Origin: Rhodococcoides fascians A25f
GTDB lineage: Bacteria > Actinomycetota > Actinomycetes > Mycobacteriales > Mycobacteriaceae
Assembly (NCBI RefSeq): GCF_000760935.2
Contig: NZ_CP049744.1
Coordinates: 2,531,001 to 2,595,000 of the forward strand
Direction of reading: 5' to 3'
Length of the DNA stretch: 64,000 bases
Shown here: piece after piece, positions 30,154 to 40,731 of the stretch
Position numbering within the stretch: position 1 is the first letter of the stretch
How the letters are laid out: each line of letters opens with the position of its first letter
Position numbers and translations under genes: made by a program
The notes under the pieces: generated by a model
Database searches by the model: none
Told to the model about the DNA's origin: nothing
Seen by the model: only the letters and a program-made list of their open reading frames with translations

Positions 30154-30669
30154 TTGAAGCTTCGCAACACCCGACGGGCAATGGTTGCCGGTATCGCCAT
30201 CGCCGGTGCACTGACCATGACCGCCTGCAGCTCCGGCGGCGACGAAACGCCCACCGCGACGACGACCACGGCTGTCACCACCTCGGCCTCCACCGCTCCC
30301 GAGGGCGGCGCGTACCCGCCTGCACCCACGGTCGAGGAGCTCAACACTCAGCTCATGCGCGGACTCGATCCCAACGTCCCGGTCGAGGAGAAGGCGGCTC
30401 TGATCCAGGGCGCGTCCGAGGACCCGGATCTGATCAACCAGGTTGCGGCCGCTGCTGTGGCCAACAACGCTCAGATCGAGATCACCAGCATCGACGACCT
30501 CGGTACCGGAGTTCTCAACGCGGGCATCACCATCACCCTCAACGGGCAGGCCAACCCCGGCACGTTCCAGTTCGTCCCCGAGGACGGCGTGTGGAAGCTC
30601 TCCAAGGAGAACGCCTGCGGCATCGTTTCGCTCGCGCAGCTGACCAGCCCGGCGTGCCCCGCACCCTGA
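30154..30669 (+). CDS. Predicted lipoprotein with MTB12-like C-terminal domain
   Basis: Exported 171-residue protein. The signal peptide (KLRNTRRAMVAGIAIAGA) ends in the lipobox LTMTAC, so the mature N-terminal Cys should be lipid-modified. A Thr/Ala/Ser linker follows, then an NTF2-like domain beginning PTVEELNTQLMRGLDP, which I recognise as related to the M. tuberculosis low-molecular-weight antigen MTB12. The TTG at 30154 is preferred because AAAAGGA lies about 8 bases upstream and the signal peptide then begins directly. A GTG at 30127 would add nine charged residues. A strong terminator follows. Molecular role unknown. Confidence 0.8.
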   Translation: MKLRNTRRAMVAGIAIAGALTMTACSSGGDETPTATTTTAVTTSASTAPEGGAYPPAPTVEELNTQLMRGLDPNVPVEEKAALIQGASEDPDLINQVAAAAVANNAQIEITSIDDLGTGVLNAGITITLNGQANPGTFQFVPEDGVWKLSKENACGIVSLAQLTSPACPAP

Positions 30670-30697
30670 GTCCTGCCGATCGTCTCTGACCGCACCT

Positions 30698-30743
30698 GAA
30701 CTGCCGGTGACATCTCCTCGCGGGGACATGTCACCGGCAGTTC
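30698..30743. terminator. Bidirectional hairpin terminator
   Basis: A perfect 16-bp inverted repeat (30698-30713 with 30728-30743) with a 14-base loop sits in the gap between the convergent MTB12-like and PknH-sensor-like lipoprotein genes, and can terminate both. Confidence 0.85.
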
Positions 30744-30766
30744 TTCGTTCGGAGGCTCGTACCGAC

Positions 30767-31510
30767 TCAGGCGCTGGGCGTGGCCGTTCGGATACGGTCG
30801 GCGGCGGCCTCGGCCACGGCCGTGACAGTCGCGGGTTCGAGTCCGCTCTGATCCGAGACGACGATCTGCAGGACGGTCGAATCGACCACGGCCACCACGA
30901 CGTCGGAGATCAACGTGAATCCCTCGCTGCTGGTGGTCAGACGAATGGAGGCGGACGCGTCACCGATCTGCGGCTGCTCGCGGCCCGCCAGCGCGTACTC
31001 GACGCTCACCCCGTCCGCATCCGTGCCGGTGAACTCGGCGCACCCGGTCCACGCCTGCTGCACCGATGCGAATGCCTCTGCTGTTCCGGTCCCGGTGTAG
31101 CTCGCCGCGTCCTCGTCGATCGACGAGAAGTTCGGCCCCGAGAAGCGAGCCACCGCGGACGACGCCGCACCGCCGAGTTGTTCCGAGACCGGTGCCAGTA
31201 CGGCCGCGCACGCAGACGGGTCGGTACTGGACTTGTCGGGTGAGTCGTAGTCGGGGGCCGGGTCCAATCCCAGATCTCGGACCGGGTCCGGAATCGAGGA
31301 GAAGCCGTCCGGCAAATCGCCCAGCCCCAGCATCGATGCCGTCAGAACGGCGCTGTCGGTGATGGGCACACCGAGCAGGGGATCGGGAGCCGCGACGGCA
31401 GTGGGTGCCGGCGCGGTGGCCTGCGACGGTTCGTCCGAGCTGCATCCGGCGGCTGCGGCGAGTCCGACCAACGACAGCCCGGCCAGCAGACGCGTGGTGG
31501 TTCGTGTCAT
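30767..31510 (-). CDS. Predicted lipoprotein with PknH-like sensor domain
   Basis: 247-residue exported protein with signal peptide and lipobox (LAAAAGC, Cys about residue 23). After a Pro/Ala linker the rest resembles the extracellular PknH-like domain: LTASMLGLGDLPDGF near the start of the domain and a SVQQAWTGCAEFTGT segment with the conserved Cys pair (SACAAVL and GCAEF). In mycobacteria this fold is the sensor part of kinase PknH and of free-standing lipoproteins such as LppH. The ligand is unknown. The ATG at 31510 overlaps the stop of the upstream lipoprotein gene (ATGA), so they form an operon. Confidence 0.8.
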   Translation of the reverse strand: MTRTTTRLLAGLSLVGLAAAAGCSSDEPSQATAPAPTAVAAPDPLLGVPITDSAVLTASMLGLGDLPDGFSSIPDPVRDLGLDPAPDYDSPDKSSTDPSACAAVLAPVSEQLGGAASSAVARFSGPNFSSIDEDAASYTGTGTAEAFASVQQAWTGCAEFTGTDADGVSVEYALAGREQPQIGDASASIRLTTSSEGFTLISDVVVAVVDSTVLQIVVSDQSGLEPATVTAVAEAAADRIRTATPSA

Positions 31511-32478
31511 CGGTCACCCCAGGTGATCGAATCTCCGACCGTCTGCCGCAACACGGTCGTGCTGTCGGGATCGGTGTACATCTGATCGCCACCCGCGGTG
31601 ATCGTCCCACCGACGGGAAGCGGCTGCGTCAGGTCGATGTCGAGGGTTCCCGCGCCTGTATAGGTGTACGACGCGATGTTTAGCGTGCCGGAATTGTCGG
31701 GGAGGTCCCACACCGGTGATTCGGGTGTCTGTGTGATGGCGATATCCACGGTCGCCCGGTCGCCGTCGAGTGCTCGCAGCGTGACCATCGTGCGCTGGTT
31801 CAGGGTGATTCCGCTCAGCACCTGCTGATCGATTGTCCACACGGCACCGACACCGACTTCTGCGTCGGGAAAGGCGACGGAGCGGTACACCGCGGCGTTG
31901 AACGAGCGTTCGATGGCTGCCCTGGCGGTATCGAGCGCGGCATCGGCCGGAGTGATGTGCAACGCAGTGATCGCTCCGGACTCGGTGGCCGCCAGCCGCG
32001 CCGTGGAGCCTTCCGACGCGGACAGTGCGTCGGTCAGGCCCTCGTCGGGTGAGGTGGCGGCCCCGATGGTCAGGTCGATCGACCGCGTCGCCCCGGTCGA
32101 GGCGTCGTCTTCCGGCACGGCATCGGCCGTCGACGCGCTCAGCGGCACCGTCAACTCGGGACTGGAGAAGTCCTGCGCCGCCCCGACGTCGATCTGTTGC
32201 TGGACGGTGGACGTGGTCGTGAGGTCGATGTTCTGCGAGTCGGTGTCGGCTGTGTCGAAAGCCAGTACGCGGCGTGGCTCGGCCCCGGGGTCGACGACGG
32301 TGGTGGTCGTCGGCGTCACCGCGATCGTCACCTCGTTCGTGGACGCTGTCTGCTCGGCTGCGGGTTCGGTGTCGGTGCTCGAACATCCCGCCACCAGAGC
32401 CACCGCGCAGCATGCAGCGAGGAAACCGGCACGGACGGTGCTGGAGTGGACAGTGCTGGCGCGATCGGTCGACTTCAC
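31507..32478 (-). CDS. Predicted lipoprotein of unknown function (DUF6263-like)
   Basis: Exported protein of about 323 residues with signal peptide ending in the lipobox ALVAGC, a Thr/Val-rich linker ([14 protein letters not shown]), and a beta-rich domain. Motifs such as [24 protein letters not shown] and a late [19 protein letters not shown] recall a family of actinobacterial lipoproteins (DUF6263), but I am not sure of that label. The GTG at 32478 gives a normal signal peptide; a GTG at 32484 is equally possible and neither has a strong ribosome site. It is divergent from lspA across only about 90 bases, and its stop overlaps the next lipoprotein gene. Confidence 0.7.
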   Translation of the reverse strand: MKSTDRASTVHSSTVRAGFLAACCAVALVAGCSSTDTEPAAEQTASTNEVTIAVTPTTTTVVDPGAEPRRVLAFDTADTDSQNIDLTTTSTVQQQIDVGAAQDFSSPELTVPLSASTADAVPEDDASTGATRSIDLTIGAATSPDEGLTDALSASEGSTARLAATESGAITALHITPADAALDTARAAIERSFNAAVYRSVAFPDAEVGVGAVWTIDQQVLSGITLNQRTMVTLRALDGDRATVDIAITQTPESPVWDLPDNSGTLNIASYTYTGAGTLDIDLTQPLPVGGTITAGGDQMYTDPDSTTVLRQTVGDSITWGDR

Positions 32479-32566
32479 GGCCACCAGGCTACTGACAGCC
32501 CTGCCGGTAGCCGTACCGCGCGGCACGGATGAGTGTCCGCCGCCGCCGATGCGCCATGATGGACAG

Positions 32567-33199
32567 GTGAGTGAAGACCGCGCCGACGACCCGACACCCG
32601 AGAGCAGCGGTGTCTCGGCACCGAACGAGACCGCGGACCCGAAGGGGACCGATTCCGACAGCGCTGTCGCCAGGCCCGTGAAGCCACTGAAAACTCGACT
32701 GCTGATCGCCATCGCGGCGGTGATTCTGCTGTTCGATCTGGTGACCAAGATTCTGGTCGTGCACTTCGTGAAGCCCGGAAATCCGATCGAGATCGTCGGC
32801 AACGTGGTGACGCTGCGATTGGTGCGCAACCCCGGTGCGGCGTTCTCCATGGCCACCGGCATGACGTGGCTGCTGACGGTGGTGGCCGTCGCTGTCGTCA
32901 TCGGTGTGATCAAGATCGGCCGGACGCTGCGATCACCGTGGTGGGCACTGGGATTGGGTCTGGTTCTCGGCGGCGCACTGGGCAACTTGATCGACCGCTT
33001 CTTTCGCGCTCCCGGTCCGTTCCAGGGCCACGTCGTCGACTTCGTGTCGGTGGGCTGGTGGCCGGTGTTCAATGTCGCCGACTCGTCCATCGTCTGCGGG
33101 GCGATTCTGCTCGTCGTGCTGAGTCTGTTCGGCTTCGAGCCGAACGGCGAACGCGTGACCAAGTCCACGTCCGATGCCCCGGAGAAGGCCGACTCGTGA
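32567..33199 (+). CDS. lspA: Lipoprotein signal peptidase LspA (signal peptidase II)
   Basis: Membrane aspartic protease that cleaves signal peptides of prolipoproteins. The 210-residue product has four transmembrane helices after a 40-residue polar N-terminus, and both catalytic aspartates in their motifs: D143 in GNLIDR and D172 in [16 protein letters not shown] is also conserved. The GTG at 32567 is preferred; an ATG at 32549 in the same frame would add six residues. It overlaps the RluD-family gene (GTGA). Three predicted lipoproteins, its own substrates by class, lie immediately upstream. Confidence 0.95.
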   Translation: MSEDRADDPTPESSGVSAPNETADPKGTDSDSAVARPVKPLKTRLLIAIAAVILLFDLVTKILVVHFVKPGNPIEIVGNVVTLRLVRNPGAAFSMATGMTWLLTVVAVAVVIGVIKIGRTLRSPWWALGLGLVLGGALGNLIDRFFRAPGPFQGHVVDFVSVGWWPVFNVADSSIVCGAILLVVLSLFGFEPNGERVTKSTSDAPEKADS

Positions 33200-34122
33200 G
33201 GGAATCGCGTTCCATGCCGGTGCCCGACGGTTTGGACGGAATGCGGGTCGATGCCGGGCTCGCGCGATTGCTGGGGCTCTCGCGTACCGTCGCCGCCTCA
33301 CTGGCCGAAGAGGGTTCGGTTCTGGTCGATCACGGGGCCGTGGGCAAGTCCGATCGTTTGGCCGCAGGCTCGTGGCTCGAAGTGACACTGCCCGAGCCCG
33401 CCCGTGAGTTGACGATCGAAGCCGAACCGGTCGAGGGGATGGAGATTCTCTACGCCGACGACGATGTCGTGGCCGTGGACAAGCCCGTCGGTGTCGCTGC
33501 TCATGCCAGCGTGGGCTGGACCGGCCCGACGGTGATCGGCGGTCTGGCTGCTGCCGGCTTCCGAATTTCCACCTCCGGTGCACACGAGCGTCAGGGAATC
33601 GTGCACCGTCTCGACGTCGGAACGTCCGGGGTGATGGTGGTCGCGACGTCCGAGCGGGCGTACACCGTGCTCAAGCGTGCGTTCAAAGCGCGGACCATCG
33701 ACAAGCGTTATCACGCTCTGGTGCAAGGACATCCGGATCCGAGCAGTGGAACCATCGATGCCCCGATCGGGCGACACGGCAGCAACGACTGGAAGTTCGC
33801 GGTGCGCGCGGACGGCAAGCCGAGCGTGACCCACTACGACACGGTCGAGGCGTTCCAGGCCGCGAGTTTGCTGGACGTACACCTGGAAACCGGTCGCACA
33901 CACCAGATTCGAGTGCACTTTTCGGCCCTGCGCCACCCGTGCTGCGGGGATCTGACCTACGGGGCCGATCCGCGCCTGGCCGAACGGTTGGGCCTCGAAC
34001 GCCAGTGGTTGCATGCACGTTCGCTCGGCTTCGCGCATCCGTCCGACGGCCGTTGGGTGGAGATCGAGAGTAAATATCCGGCCGACCTCGAGCACGCCCT
34101 CGAGGTGCTCCGGAAGGCGTGA
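33196..34122 (+). CDS. RluD-family 23S rRNA pseudouridine synthase (Rv1540-like)
   Basis: 308-residue RluA/RluD-family enzyme. An N-terminal S4 RNA-binding domain (about 15-65, [20 protein letters not shown]) precedes the catalytic domain with the nucleophile D140 in [14 protein letters not shown], the KRYHALV motif, and [11 protein letters not shown]. Members isomerise uridines in 23S rRNA; the exact site cannot be told. The GTG at 33196 overlaps lspA, a pairing conserved with M. tuberculosis (lspA-Rv1540). An ATG six codons later is an alternative start. Confidence 0.93.
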   Translation: MRESRSMPVPDGLDGMRVDAGLARLLGLSRTVAASLAEEGSVLVDHGAVGKSDRLAAGSWLEVTLPEPARELTIEAEPVEGMEILYADDDVVAVDKPVGVAAHASVGWTGPTVIGGLAAAGFRISTSGAHERQGIVHRLDVGTSGVMVVATSERAYTVLKRAFKARTIDKRYHALVQGHPDPSSGTIDAPIGRHGSNDWKFAVRADGKPSVTHYDTVEAFQAASLLDVHLETGRTHQIRVHFSALRHPCCGDLTYGADPRLAERLGLERQWLHARSLGFAHPSDGRWVEIESKYPADLEHALEVLRKA

Positions 34123-34781
34123 TGCGCGGATTCTCGGGCGTGGTCGGTCTCGTCGCCGCTGCCACTCTGGTGGTCGGGGGCCTGGCCGTCGTCGGGAACC
34201 TGAACCCGCAACGGCAACTGGGTGTGGGTACCGACCGGCTCGGCCCGGACAGCGGTGAGCAGGTGACCGACTACCTGGCTCGCGCCGAGACGAGCCTGCT
34301 CGCCGATGGTGCCGAACCCCGCTGGGGCTCTGTGTCGTTCGATCGCGAACTCACCGCCGAACAGGCCTACGCCGCGGCGAACGGTGTGCGCATCTCGCTG
34401 GTGCTCTTCCGAGTACCGCTCGATCGCGTGCAAACCCCGATACTCACGGTCGGTGTTCCCGGCAGTGAACGGTCGGTACTGAACTCGACCGCACGCGCTG
34501 CCGGACAGATACAGGAATCGTTCGGCGCAGGGGACCGGCAGGCGCAGATAGAGGCGGTGTCGCAGCGCCGGTTGCTGGGCGGGTGTGCGTGCGTGGTGAC
34601 ATTGGTGGTGCGGGGCACCGCGGCCGAGTTGAGCGAGGTGGCCGGCCGCGACGGCGTACGGGCTGTGGAGGCGCTTCCGCCCGACGCGGTGTCAGGGAAG
34701 TTCGCCGTCGAGCCGTTGCTTCCGGAGTACGTCGACATCGTCGGGCCGCTGCCGGACGACGGGCCGATTCCGGCGGAATGA
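34122..34781 (+). CDS. Predicted exported or membrane-anchored protein, function unknown
   Basis: 219-residue protein with one N-terminal hydrophobic helix (about 5-25, with [19 protein letters not shown]) that can be a signal peptide or anchor, then a soluble domain without any motif I recognise. A CAC pair (GGCACVV) lies near residue 152. Starts with ATG at 34122 overlapping the pseudouridine synthase stop (TGATG), or GTG three bases earlier. The coupling with lspA-rluD suggests co-transcription rather than a shared function. Confidence 0.7.
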   Translation: MRGFSGVVGLVAAATLVVGGLAVVGNLNPQRQLGVGTDRLGPDSGEQVTDYLARAETSLLADGAEPRWGSVSFDRELTAEQAYAAANGVRISLVLFRVPLDRVQTPILTVGVPGSERSVLNSTARAAGQIQESFGAGDRQAQIEAVSQRRLLGGCACVVTLVVRGTAAELSEVAGRDGVRAVEALPPDAVSGKFAVEPLLPEYVDIVGPLPDDGPIPAE

Positions 34782-34831
34782 GGGCAACTCCAGTCTCGTT
34801 CGTCACACGCGTCACGTCCTCCCAGGACACA

Positions 34832-34856
34832 CCGACAGCTACGAAAATTCTGTCGG
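34832..34856. promoter_or_regulatory. Inverted repeat in the dnaE1 upstream region
   Basis: CCGACAG (34832-34838) and CTGTCGG (34850-34856) form a perfect 7-bp inverted repeat with an 11-base A/T-containing centre. A -10-like TAGAGT follows at 34867-34872. It may be an operator for dnaE1 or a terminator for the gene before it. It does not match the mycobacterial LexA box I know. Confidence 0.4.
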
Positions 34857-34927
34857 TTCCACCGCTTAGAGTGGGTGCATTCGCGGCTCGTATTTCGAAA
34901 ACGCACGACCTTCAGGAGAGAACCTTC

Positions 34928-37900
34928 GTGGCCGATTCGTTCGTTCATCTGCACAACCACACCGAATATTCGATGCTCGACGGTGCCGCCAAGATCGGGG
35001 CCATGTTCGCCGAGGCGGCGCGGTTGGAGATGACGGCGGTCGGGATGACCGACCACGGCAACATGTACGGAGCCAGCGAGTTCTACAACGAGGCCAAGAA
35101 GGCCGGTATCAAACCGATCATCGGTATCGAGGCCTACATCGCCCCGGAGTCTCGGTTCAACAAGAAGCGCGTGCTGTGGGGCGATCGGAGCCAGAAGTCC
35201 GACGACGTCTCCGGTAGTGGTGCGTACACGCACATGACGATGGTCGCCGAGAACGCCACCGGCGTCCGAAACCTGTTCAAGCTGTCCTCGCTGGCATCCA
35301 TCGAGGGCCAGCTGGGCAAGTGGGCCCGCATGGACGAGGAGATCATTGCCTCGCATGCGGAAGGCATCATCGCCACCACCGGCTGCCCGTCCGGCGAGGT
35401 ACAGACTCGGCTCCGGCTCGGCCAGGAGCGTGAGGCGCTCGAAGCTGCAGCCAAGTGGCAGGAGATCTGGGGACCGGACAACTTCTTCCTGGAACTGATG
35501 GACCACGGCCTGTCCATCGAGCGGCGCGTCCGCGAGGGTCTGCTCGACATCGGTAAGAAGCTCTCCATCCCGCCGCTCGCTACCAACGACTGCCACTACG
35601 TCACCAAGGATGCTGCCGAGAACCACGAGGCGCTGCTGTGCATTCAGACCGGTAAAACTCTGAGTGACCCCACCCGCTTCAAGTTCGACGGCGACGGTTA
35701 CTACCTCAAGTCGGCCGCCGAGATGCGTGCACTGTGGGACGACCAGGTGCCCGGTGCCTGCGACAGCACGCTGCTCATCGCCGAGCGAGTCCAGCCGTAC
35801 GACGAAGTGTGGGCGCACCGAGACCGGATGCCCATCTTCCCGGTTCCCGAGGGCCACACCCAGGGCACCTGGCTGCGCCACGAGGTCATGACCGGGCTCG
35901 AGCGTCGGTTCCCCGACGGCCCGGCCGAGGACTACCTCGCGCGGGCCGAGTACGAGATCAAGGTCATCCTGGAAATGGGCTTCCCGGCCTACTTTCTCGT
36001 GGTCGGCGACCTGATCAACCATGCCAAGGCCGTCGGCATCCGCGTCGGGCCCGGCCGAGGCTCCGCGGCCGGATCGCTGGTGGCCTATGCCATGGGCATC
36101 ACCAACATCGATCCGTTGCCACACGGTCTGCTGTTCGAGCGATTCCTCAACCCCGAGCGCGTGTCGATGCCCGATATCGATATCGACTTCGACGATCGTC
36201 GCCGCGGTGAGATGGTGCGTTACGCCACCGAGAAGTGGGGCAGCGATCGCGTTGCTCAGGTCATCACCTTCGGCACCATCAAGACCAAGGCGGCCATCAA
36301 GGACTCCGCACGAGTGCAGTTCGGGCAGCCGGGTTTCGGGATCGCCGATCAGATCACCAAGGCGCTGCCGCCGCCCATCATGGCCAAGGACATCTCGGTG
36401 GCCGGCATCACCGATCCGTCCCACGAGCGCTACAAGGAGGCCGTCGAAGTCCGTGCGCTCATCGACTCCAACCCCGACGTCGCGACGATCTACAAGACGG
36501 CCAAGGGCCTCGAGGGCCTGATCCGCAACGCAGGCGTGCACGCCTGCGCGGTCATCATGTCCTCTGAACCGCTCACCGACGCCATTCCGGTGTGGAAGCG
36601 CGCGCAGGACGGCGCGATCATCACCGGCTGGGATTACCCGTCGTGCGAGGCCATCGGTCTGCTCAAGATGGACTTCCTCGGTCTGCGCAACCTCACCGTC
36701 ATCGGTGACGCGATCGACAACATCAAGGCCAACCGCGGGATCGAGATCGACCTCGACGCACTGCCGCTCGACGATCCGGCCACGTTCGATCTGCTCTCGC
36801 GCGGAGACACACTCGGCGTGTTCCAGCTCGACGGCAGTGCCATGCGAGACCTGCTACGCCGCATGCAGCCCACCGGCTTCGAGGACATCGTCGCCGTTCT
36901 GGCTCTGTACCGCCCCGGTCCGATGGGCATGAACTCCCACAACGATTACGCCGACCGCAAGAACGGTAGGCAAGAGGTCAAGCCGATTCACCCCGAGCTC
37001 GAAGAGCCACTCAAGGTGATTCTCGGTGAAACGTACGGCCTGGTGGTCTACCAGGAGCAGATCATGCAGCTCGCGCAGAAGGTCGCCGGGTACACCCTCG
37101 GCCAAGCCGACCTGCTGCGCCGCGCCATGGGTAAGAAGAAGCTCTCCGAGCTCGAGAAGGCGTACGCCGGGTTCCGCCAGGGCATGTTGGACAACGGTTT
37201 CTCCGAGGCGGCCATCAAGGCGCTGTGGGACACCGTGCTGCCGTTCGCGGGCTACGCGTTCAACAAGTCGCACTCGGCGGGCTACGGGCTGGTGTCGTAC
37301 TGGACCGCGTATCTCAAGGCGAACTACCCGGCCGAGTACATGGCCGGCCTGCTCACCAGCGTCGGCGACGACAAGGACAAGGCCGCGATCTATCTTGCCG
37401 ACTGCCGCAAGCTCGGCATCACCGTGCTGCCTCCCGACGTCAACGAATCCGAGCTGAACTTCGCGTCGGTCGGCAAGGACATCCGGTTCGGTCTCGGTGC
37501 AGTGCGCAACGTGGGCACCAATGTGGTCGCCTCGATCATCAGGGCGCGATCGGAGAAGTCGAAGTACACCGATTTCTCGGACTACCTGGGCAAGATCGAC
37601 GCAATTGCCTGCAGCAAGAAGGTCACCGAATCCCTCATCAAGGCAGGCGCTTTCGACTCGCTCGACCATCCGCGCAAGGGCCTGATGCTCATTCACGCCG
37701 ACGCGATCGACGCGGTGATGGGCACCAAGAAGGCCGAGGCGATAGGTCAGTTCGATCTGTTCGGCGGTGAGGACGCCGACGAGTCCATCTCCGCGGTGTT
37801 CAACGTTCGGGTGCCGGACGAGGAGTGGGAATCCAAGCATCGGCTCGCCCTCGAACGCGAGATGCTCGGCCTGTACGTCTCCGGCCACCCGCTCCTGGGC

Positions 37901-38464
37901 GTCGAGCACATGTTGGTCGCGAAGTCCGACTGCAATATCCCGACCATTCTCGAAGGTGACATCAAGGACGGAACTCAGGTCACCGTCGGCGGAATTCTGG
38001 CCTCGGTCAACCGGAGGATCAACAAGAACGGTCTGACGTGGGCGTCGGCTCAGCTCGAGGATCTGGCCGGTGGTATCGAAGTGCTGTTCTTCCCACAGGC
38101 GTACTCGGTGTTCGGTGCCGATGTCACCGAGGACTCGGTGGTACTCGTCAAGGGTCGGGTGTCGGTGCGCGACGACCGGGTCTCCTTGATCGCGAACGAC
38201 CTTGCGGTACCAGATCTTTCGGCGATCGGTATCGACAAGCCTCTCGCGGTCAGTCTGCCGACGCGGCTGTGCACGGCGGACAAGGTCGGTGCTCTCAAAC
38301 GAGTCCTGTCCAGCCACCCGGGAACCTCGGATGTGCACCTTCGGCTGGTGAGCGGTGACAAGATCACCACGATGAAGCTGGACGACAGTCTGCGCGTCAC
38401 GCCGACATCGGCGTTGATGGGAGACCTGAAGGCGCTACTGGGACCCGGCTGCTTGACGGGGTGA
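34928..38464 (+). CDS. dnaE1: DNA polymerase III alpha subunit DnaE1
   Basis: Main replicative polymerase, 1,178 residues. The N-terminal PHP domain begins [18 protein letters not shown]; in M. tuberculosis DnaE1 this domain is the proofreading exonuclease, and the metal-binding His residues (HLHNH) and DHGNMYG are intact here. The polymerase catalytic aspartates are D418 and D420 in [26 protein letters not shown], the beta-clamp region QFDLFGG and an OB-fold domain follow. The GTG at 34928 is chosen because the product then starts at the PHP domain and AGGAGAGAA precedes it. Confidence 0.97.
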   Translation: MADSFVHLHNHTEYSMLDGAAKIGAMFAEAARLEMTAVGMTDHGNMYGASEFYNEAKKAGIKPIIGIEAYIAPESRFNKKRVLWGDRSQKSDDVSGSGAYTHMTMVAENATGVRNLFKLSSLASIEGQLGKWARMDEEIIASHAEGIIATTGCPSGEVQTRLRLGQEREALEAAAKWQEIWGPDNFFLELMDHGLSIERRVREGLLDIGKKLSIPPLATNDCHYVTKDAAENHEALLCIQTGKTLSDPTRFKFDGDGYYLKSAAEMRALWDDQVPGACDSTLLIAERVQPYDEVWAHRDRMPIFPVPEGHTQGTWLRHEVMTGLERRFPDGPAEDYLARAEYEIKVILEMGFPAYFLVVGDLINHAKAVGIRVGPGRGSAAGSLVAYAMGITNIDPLPHGLLFERFLNPERVSMPDIDIDFDDRRRGEMVRYATEKWGSDRVAQVITFGTIKTKAAIKDSARVQFGQPGFGIADQITKALPPPIMAKDISVAGITDPSHERYKEAVEVRALIDSNPDVATIYKTAKGLEGLIRNAGVHACAVIMSSEPLTDAIPVWKRAQDGAIITGWDYPSCEAIGLLKMDFLGLRNLTVIGDAIDNIKANRGIEIDLDALPLDDPATFDLLSRGDTLGVFQLDGSAMRDLLRRMQPTGFEDIVAVLALYRPGPMGMNSHNDYADRKNGRQEVKPIHPELEEPLKVILGETYGLVVYQEQIMQLAQKVAGYTLGQADLLRRAMGKKKLSELEKAYAGFRQGMLDNGFSEAAIKALWDTVLPFAGYAFNKSHSAGYGLVSYWTAYLKANYPAEYMAGLLTSVGDDKDKAAIYLADCRKLGITVLPPDVNESELNFASVGKDIRFGLGAVRNVGTNVVASIIRARSEKSKYTDFSDYLGKIDAIACSKKVTESLIKAGAFDSLDHPRKGLMLIHADAIDAVMGTKKAEAIGQFDLFGGEDADESISAVFNVRVPDEEWESKHRLALEREMLGLYVSGHPLLGVEHMLVAKSDCNIPTILEGDIKDGTQVTVGGILASVNRRINKNGLTWASAQLEDLAGGIEVLFFPQAYSVFGADVTEDSVVLVKGRVSVRDDRVSLIANDLAVPDLSAIGIDKPLAVSLPTRLCTADKVGALKRVLSSHPGTSDVHLRLVSGDKITTMKLDDSLRVTPTSALMGDLKALLGPGCLTG

Positions 38465-38704
38465 TGCAGGCGCGGTCGGGTGTAGCTCGGTGAGGCGCAG
38501 CGTCCACCAGGCCGCGACCGCGATCGCGGCACCGGCGAGTACTGCGGCGTGCAGGGAGCCGGCGATGACGAGCGTCGCGACGAACACGAATGATCCCAGC
38601 GCGAGGGCTTCCAGTTTGTAGACCGGCCACGCGATGCCTGCGACGTCGACGCTGCGCAGGGCAGCGGTGGGTCGGTGGCTCACCCGGGTGCTCGTGAAGG
38701 TCAT
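38435..38704 (-). CDS. Small two-helix membrane protein, function unknown
   Basis: 89-residue protein with two hydrophobic segments (about residues 33-48 and 50-68) and a polar Pro-rich tail. Convergent to dnaE1, overlapping its last 30 bases. Upstream, 38705-38869 is the gap shared with the divergent F420-type gene. I do not recognise a family. The hydrophobic pattern and start (ATG with AGGAGAA upstream on the minus strand) make it a believable gene. Confidence 0.6.
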   Translation of the reverse strand: MTFTSTRVSHRPTAALRSVDVAGIAWPVYKLEALALGSFVFVATLVIAGSLHAAVLAGAAIAVAAWWTLRLTELHPTAPASPRQAAGSQ

Positions 38705-38869
38705 CGCGTTCTCCTCTGCTGCGCCCGGTGTGGTGACGATTCGGCTGTCCGGCGCGCGAAGTTCAGACTATACCCACCGAAAGATTCGGTCCACCGAACT
38801 TGGCATCCGGACCAGGCAATGTGGCCGATCTTGTGGCGTCACGCGTACGAGAGGTGTTCACTGAAAGTC

Positions 38870-39304
38870 ATGCCATTGACAGGAGAATACGAACCGAGTT
38901 CATCCGACTGGGCCCGTGAGCAGGCCGAGCGATACGAGAACTCCGGCGGAACCGAGGGCACGACCATGAACGGGATGCCGGTCGTGCTGCTGACCACCAA
39001 GGGGAACAAGAGCGGCAAGCTGCGCAAGTCGCCGTTGATGAGAGTCGAACACGACGGCGAGTACGCCATCGTGGCCTCGCTGGGCGGAGCGCCGAAGCAC
39101 CCCGTCTGGTACCACAACGTCAAAGCCGAGCCGCTCGTCGAGCTGCAGGACGGAACCGAGAAGCACGACTACGTCGCTCGCGAGGTGACCGGCGACGAGA
39201 AAGCCGTGTGGTGGGAACGCTCGGTCGCTGCCTACCCCGATTACGCGGACTACCAGAAGAAGACCGATCGCGAGATCCCGGTGTTCGTCCTCGCGCGCGT
39301 CTGA
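38870..39304 (+). CDS. F420-dependent Ddn-like (nitroreductase/deazaflavin) protein, Rv1558-like
   Basis: 144-residue split-barrel protein of the deazaflavin-dependent nitroreductase family, the family of M. tuberculosis Ddn. Visible motifs are [22 protein letters not shown] and the [17 protein letters not shown] block that in Ddn contacts cofactor F420. Such proteins reduce quinones or other acceptors with F420H2. The neighbour ilvA and the length match Rv1558-Rv1559. The ATG at 38870 is selected because the family starts shortly before the W-x-x-E-Q region. A terminator follows. Confidence 0.88.
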   Translation: MPLTGEYEPSSSDWAREQAERYENSGGTEGTTMNGMPVVLLTTKGNKSGKLRKSPLMRVEHDGEYAIVASLGGAPKHPVWYHNVKAEPLVELQDGTEKHDYVAREVTGDEKAVWWERSVAAYPDYADYQKKTDREIPVFVLARV

Positions 39305-39320
39305 TCGCGAGCCGTCAGAG

Positions 39321-39356
39321 GAGTGGAACGGTCCCGAGTGGGTGACCGTTCCACTC
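39321..39356 (+). terminator. Hairpin terminator before ilvA
   Basis: A perfect 12-bp stem (39321-39332 with 39345-39356) with a 12-base loop, 16 bases after the Ddn-like gene. It spans the GTG at 39342 that could otherwise be taken as the ilvA start. Confidence 0.75.
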
Positions 39357-39374
39357 TGGTGGCAGCATGTGCTG

Positions 39375-40730
39375 GTGTCTTCATCCCCTGACCTCGCCTC
39401 CCAGCACCCATCGTCGGTAGCCGTCACCGCTGCCGATATCGATGCCGCTGCGGTGCGGATTTCGTCGGTGGTGGCCGCGACACCCCTGCAGTTGTGCGAG
39501 CGATTGTCGGCCGAGACCGGCGCGAGGGTCTACCTCAAGCGCGAAGACCTGCAGATCGTGCGGTCGTACAAAATTCGTGGTGCCTACAACCTGATGGACC
39601 AGCTGACCGATGCGGAGCGGGCTGTCGGCGTGGTCACCGCGAGCGCAGGCAACCATGCTCAGGGAGTGGCGTTCGCGTGTCGCTCGATGCAGGTGCACGG
39701 TCGCATCTACGTTCCCGCGAACACCCCCAAGCAGAAGCGCGACCGAATCCGAGTGCACGGCGGTGACTTCGTGGAGCTCATCGTCATCGGCGATACGTTC
39801 GATGCCGCGGCAGCTGCCGCAGCCGCAGATGTCGCCCGCACCGGTGCCACCATGGTGCCGCCGTTCGACGATCCGCGAACCGTGGCCGGGCAGGGCACCA
39901 TTGCCGCCGAGATGATCGATCAGCTCGGTGGGGCACCCGATGTCGTCGTGATGCCCGTCGGCGGAGGCGGATGCATCGCAGGCATCTCCAGCTACCTCCG
40001 TGAGCGCGCACCGCAGACGTCACTGGTGGGTGTCGAACCGTCCGGCGCGGCGTCGATGACCGCTGCGCTGATCGCCGGCGGTCCGGTGACGCTCTCCGAG
40101 ATCGATCCGTTCGTCGACGGGGCCGCCGTCCGCCGCATCGGCGACGTGCCGTACGCAGCGTTGCAGTCGCTCGGTGCCACGGTGGTGTCCCATGCTTCGT
40201 TGCCGCTGATCACCGCGCCCGTGTTCGACAGTTCCGGCCCCGGTGCATTCCTGATCACCCAGATCGACGAGGGCGCGGTCTGTACCGCGATGCTCGAGCT
40301 GTACCAGAACGAAGGCGTCATCGCAGAGCCTGCAGGCGCGTTGGCCGTTGCGGCGCTCGAGCATCTCGACATCGCGCCGGGAAGCACAGTCGTGTGTTTG
40401 GTGTCCGGCGGCAACAACGACGTCTCTCGCTACGGCGAAATTCTCGAGCGATCGCTCGTTCACCTGGGCCTGAAGCACTACTTCCTCGTGGACTTTCCGC
40501 AGGAGCCCGGCGCACTGCGTCGTTTTCTCGACGAGGTGCTCGGGCCCGAGGACGACATCACCCTGTTCGAGTACGTCAAGCGCAACAACCGGGAGACGGG
40601 TGCCGCGCTCGTCGGCATTCAACTCGGCGATGCGGACGGCCTCTCTTCCCTCCTCGAACGTATGCGGTCATCGCACCTGCAGGTGGAGCAGTTGGAGCCG
40701 GGTTCGCCGGTGTACCGGTACCTGACCTGA
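39375..40730 (+). CDS. ilvA: Threonine dehydratase IlvA (biosynthetic, short form)
   Basis: PLP enzyme deaminating threonine to 2-oxobutyrate, the first step of isoleucine synthesis. The 451-residue product shows the PLP lysine K66 in RSYKIRGAYN, ASAGNHAQGVAFAC, the glycine loop VGGGGCIAG, and a C-terminal ACT-like regulatory domain with HYFLVDFPQEPGALRRFL and EYVKRNNRETGAALVG. Compared with M. tuberculosis IlvA from memory there is a short insert (residues about 276-296) before the DEGAVCTAML block. Start is uncertain: GTG at 39375 is preferred to 39369 or 39342 because the terminator covers the latter. Confidence 0.93.
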   Translation: MSSSPDLASQHPSSVAVTAADIDAAAVRISSVVAATPLQLCERLSAETGARVYLKREDLQIVRSYKIRGAYNLMDQLTDAERAVGVVTASAGNHAQGVAFACRSMQVHGRIYVPANTPKQKRDRIRVHGGDFVELIVIGDTFDAAAAAAAADVARTGATMVPPFDDPRTVAGQGTIAAEMIDQLGGAPDVVVMPVGGGGCIAGISSYLRERAPQTSLVGVEPSGAASMTAALIAGGPVTLSEIDPFVDGAAVRRIGDVPYAALQSLGATVVSHASLPLITAPVFDSSGPGAFLITQIDEGAVCTAMLELYQNEGVIAEPAGALAVAALEHLDIAPGSTVVCLVSGGNNDVSRYGEILERSLVHLGLKHYFLVDFPQEPGALRRFLDEVLGPEDDITLFEYVKRNNRETGAALVGIQLGDADGLSSLLERMRSSHLQVEQLEPGSPVYRYLT

Positions 40731-40731
40731 G

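Noticed and set aside
39342..39374. Earlier GTG start for ilvA at 39342
   Set aside because: It falls inside a perfect 12-bp terminator stem, has no ribosome-binding site, and the extra residues (TVPLWWQHVL) are not conserved in IlvA.
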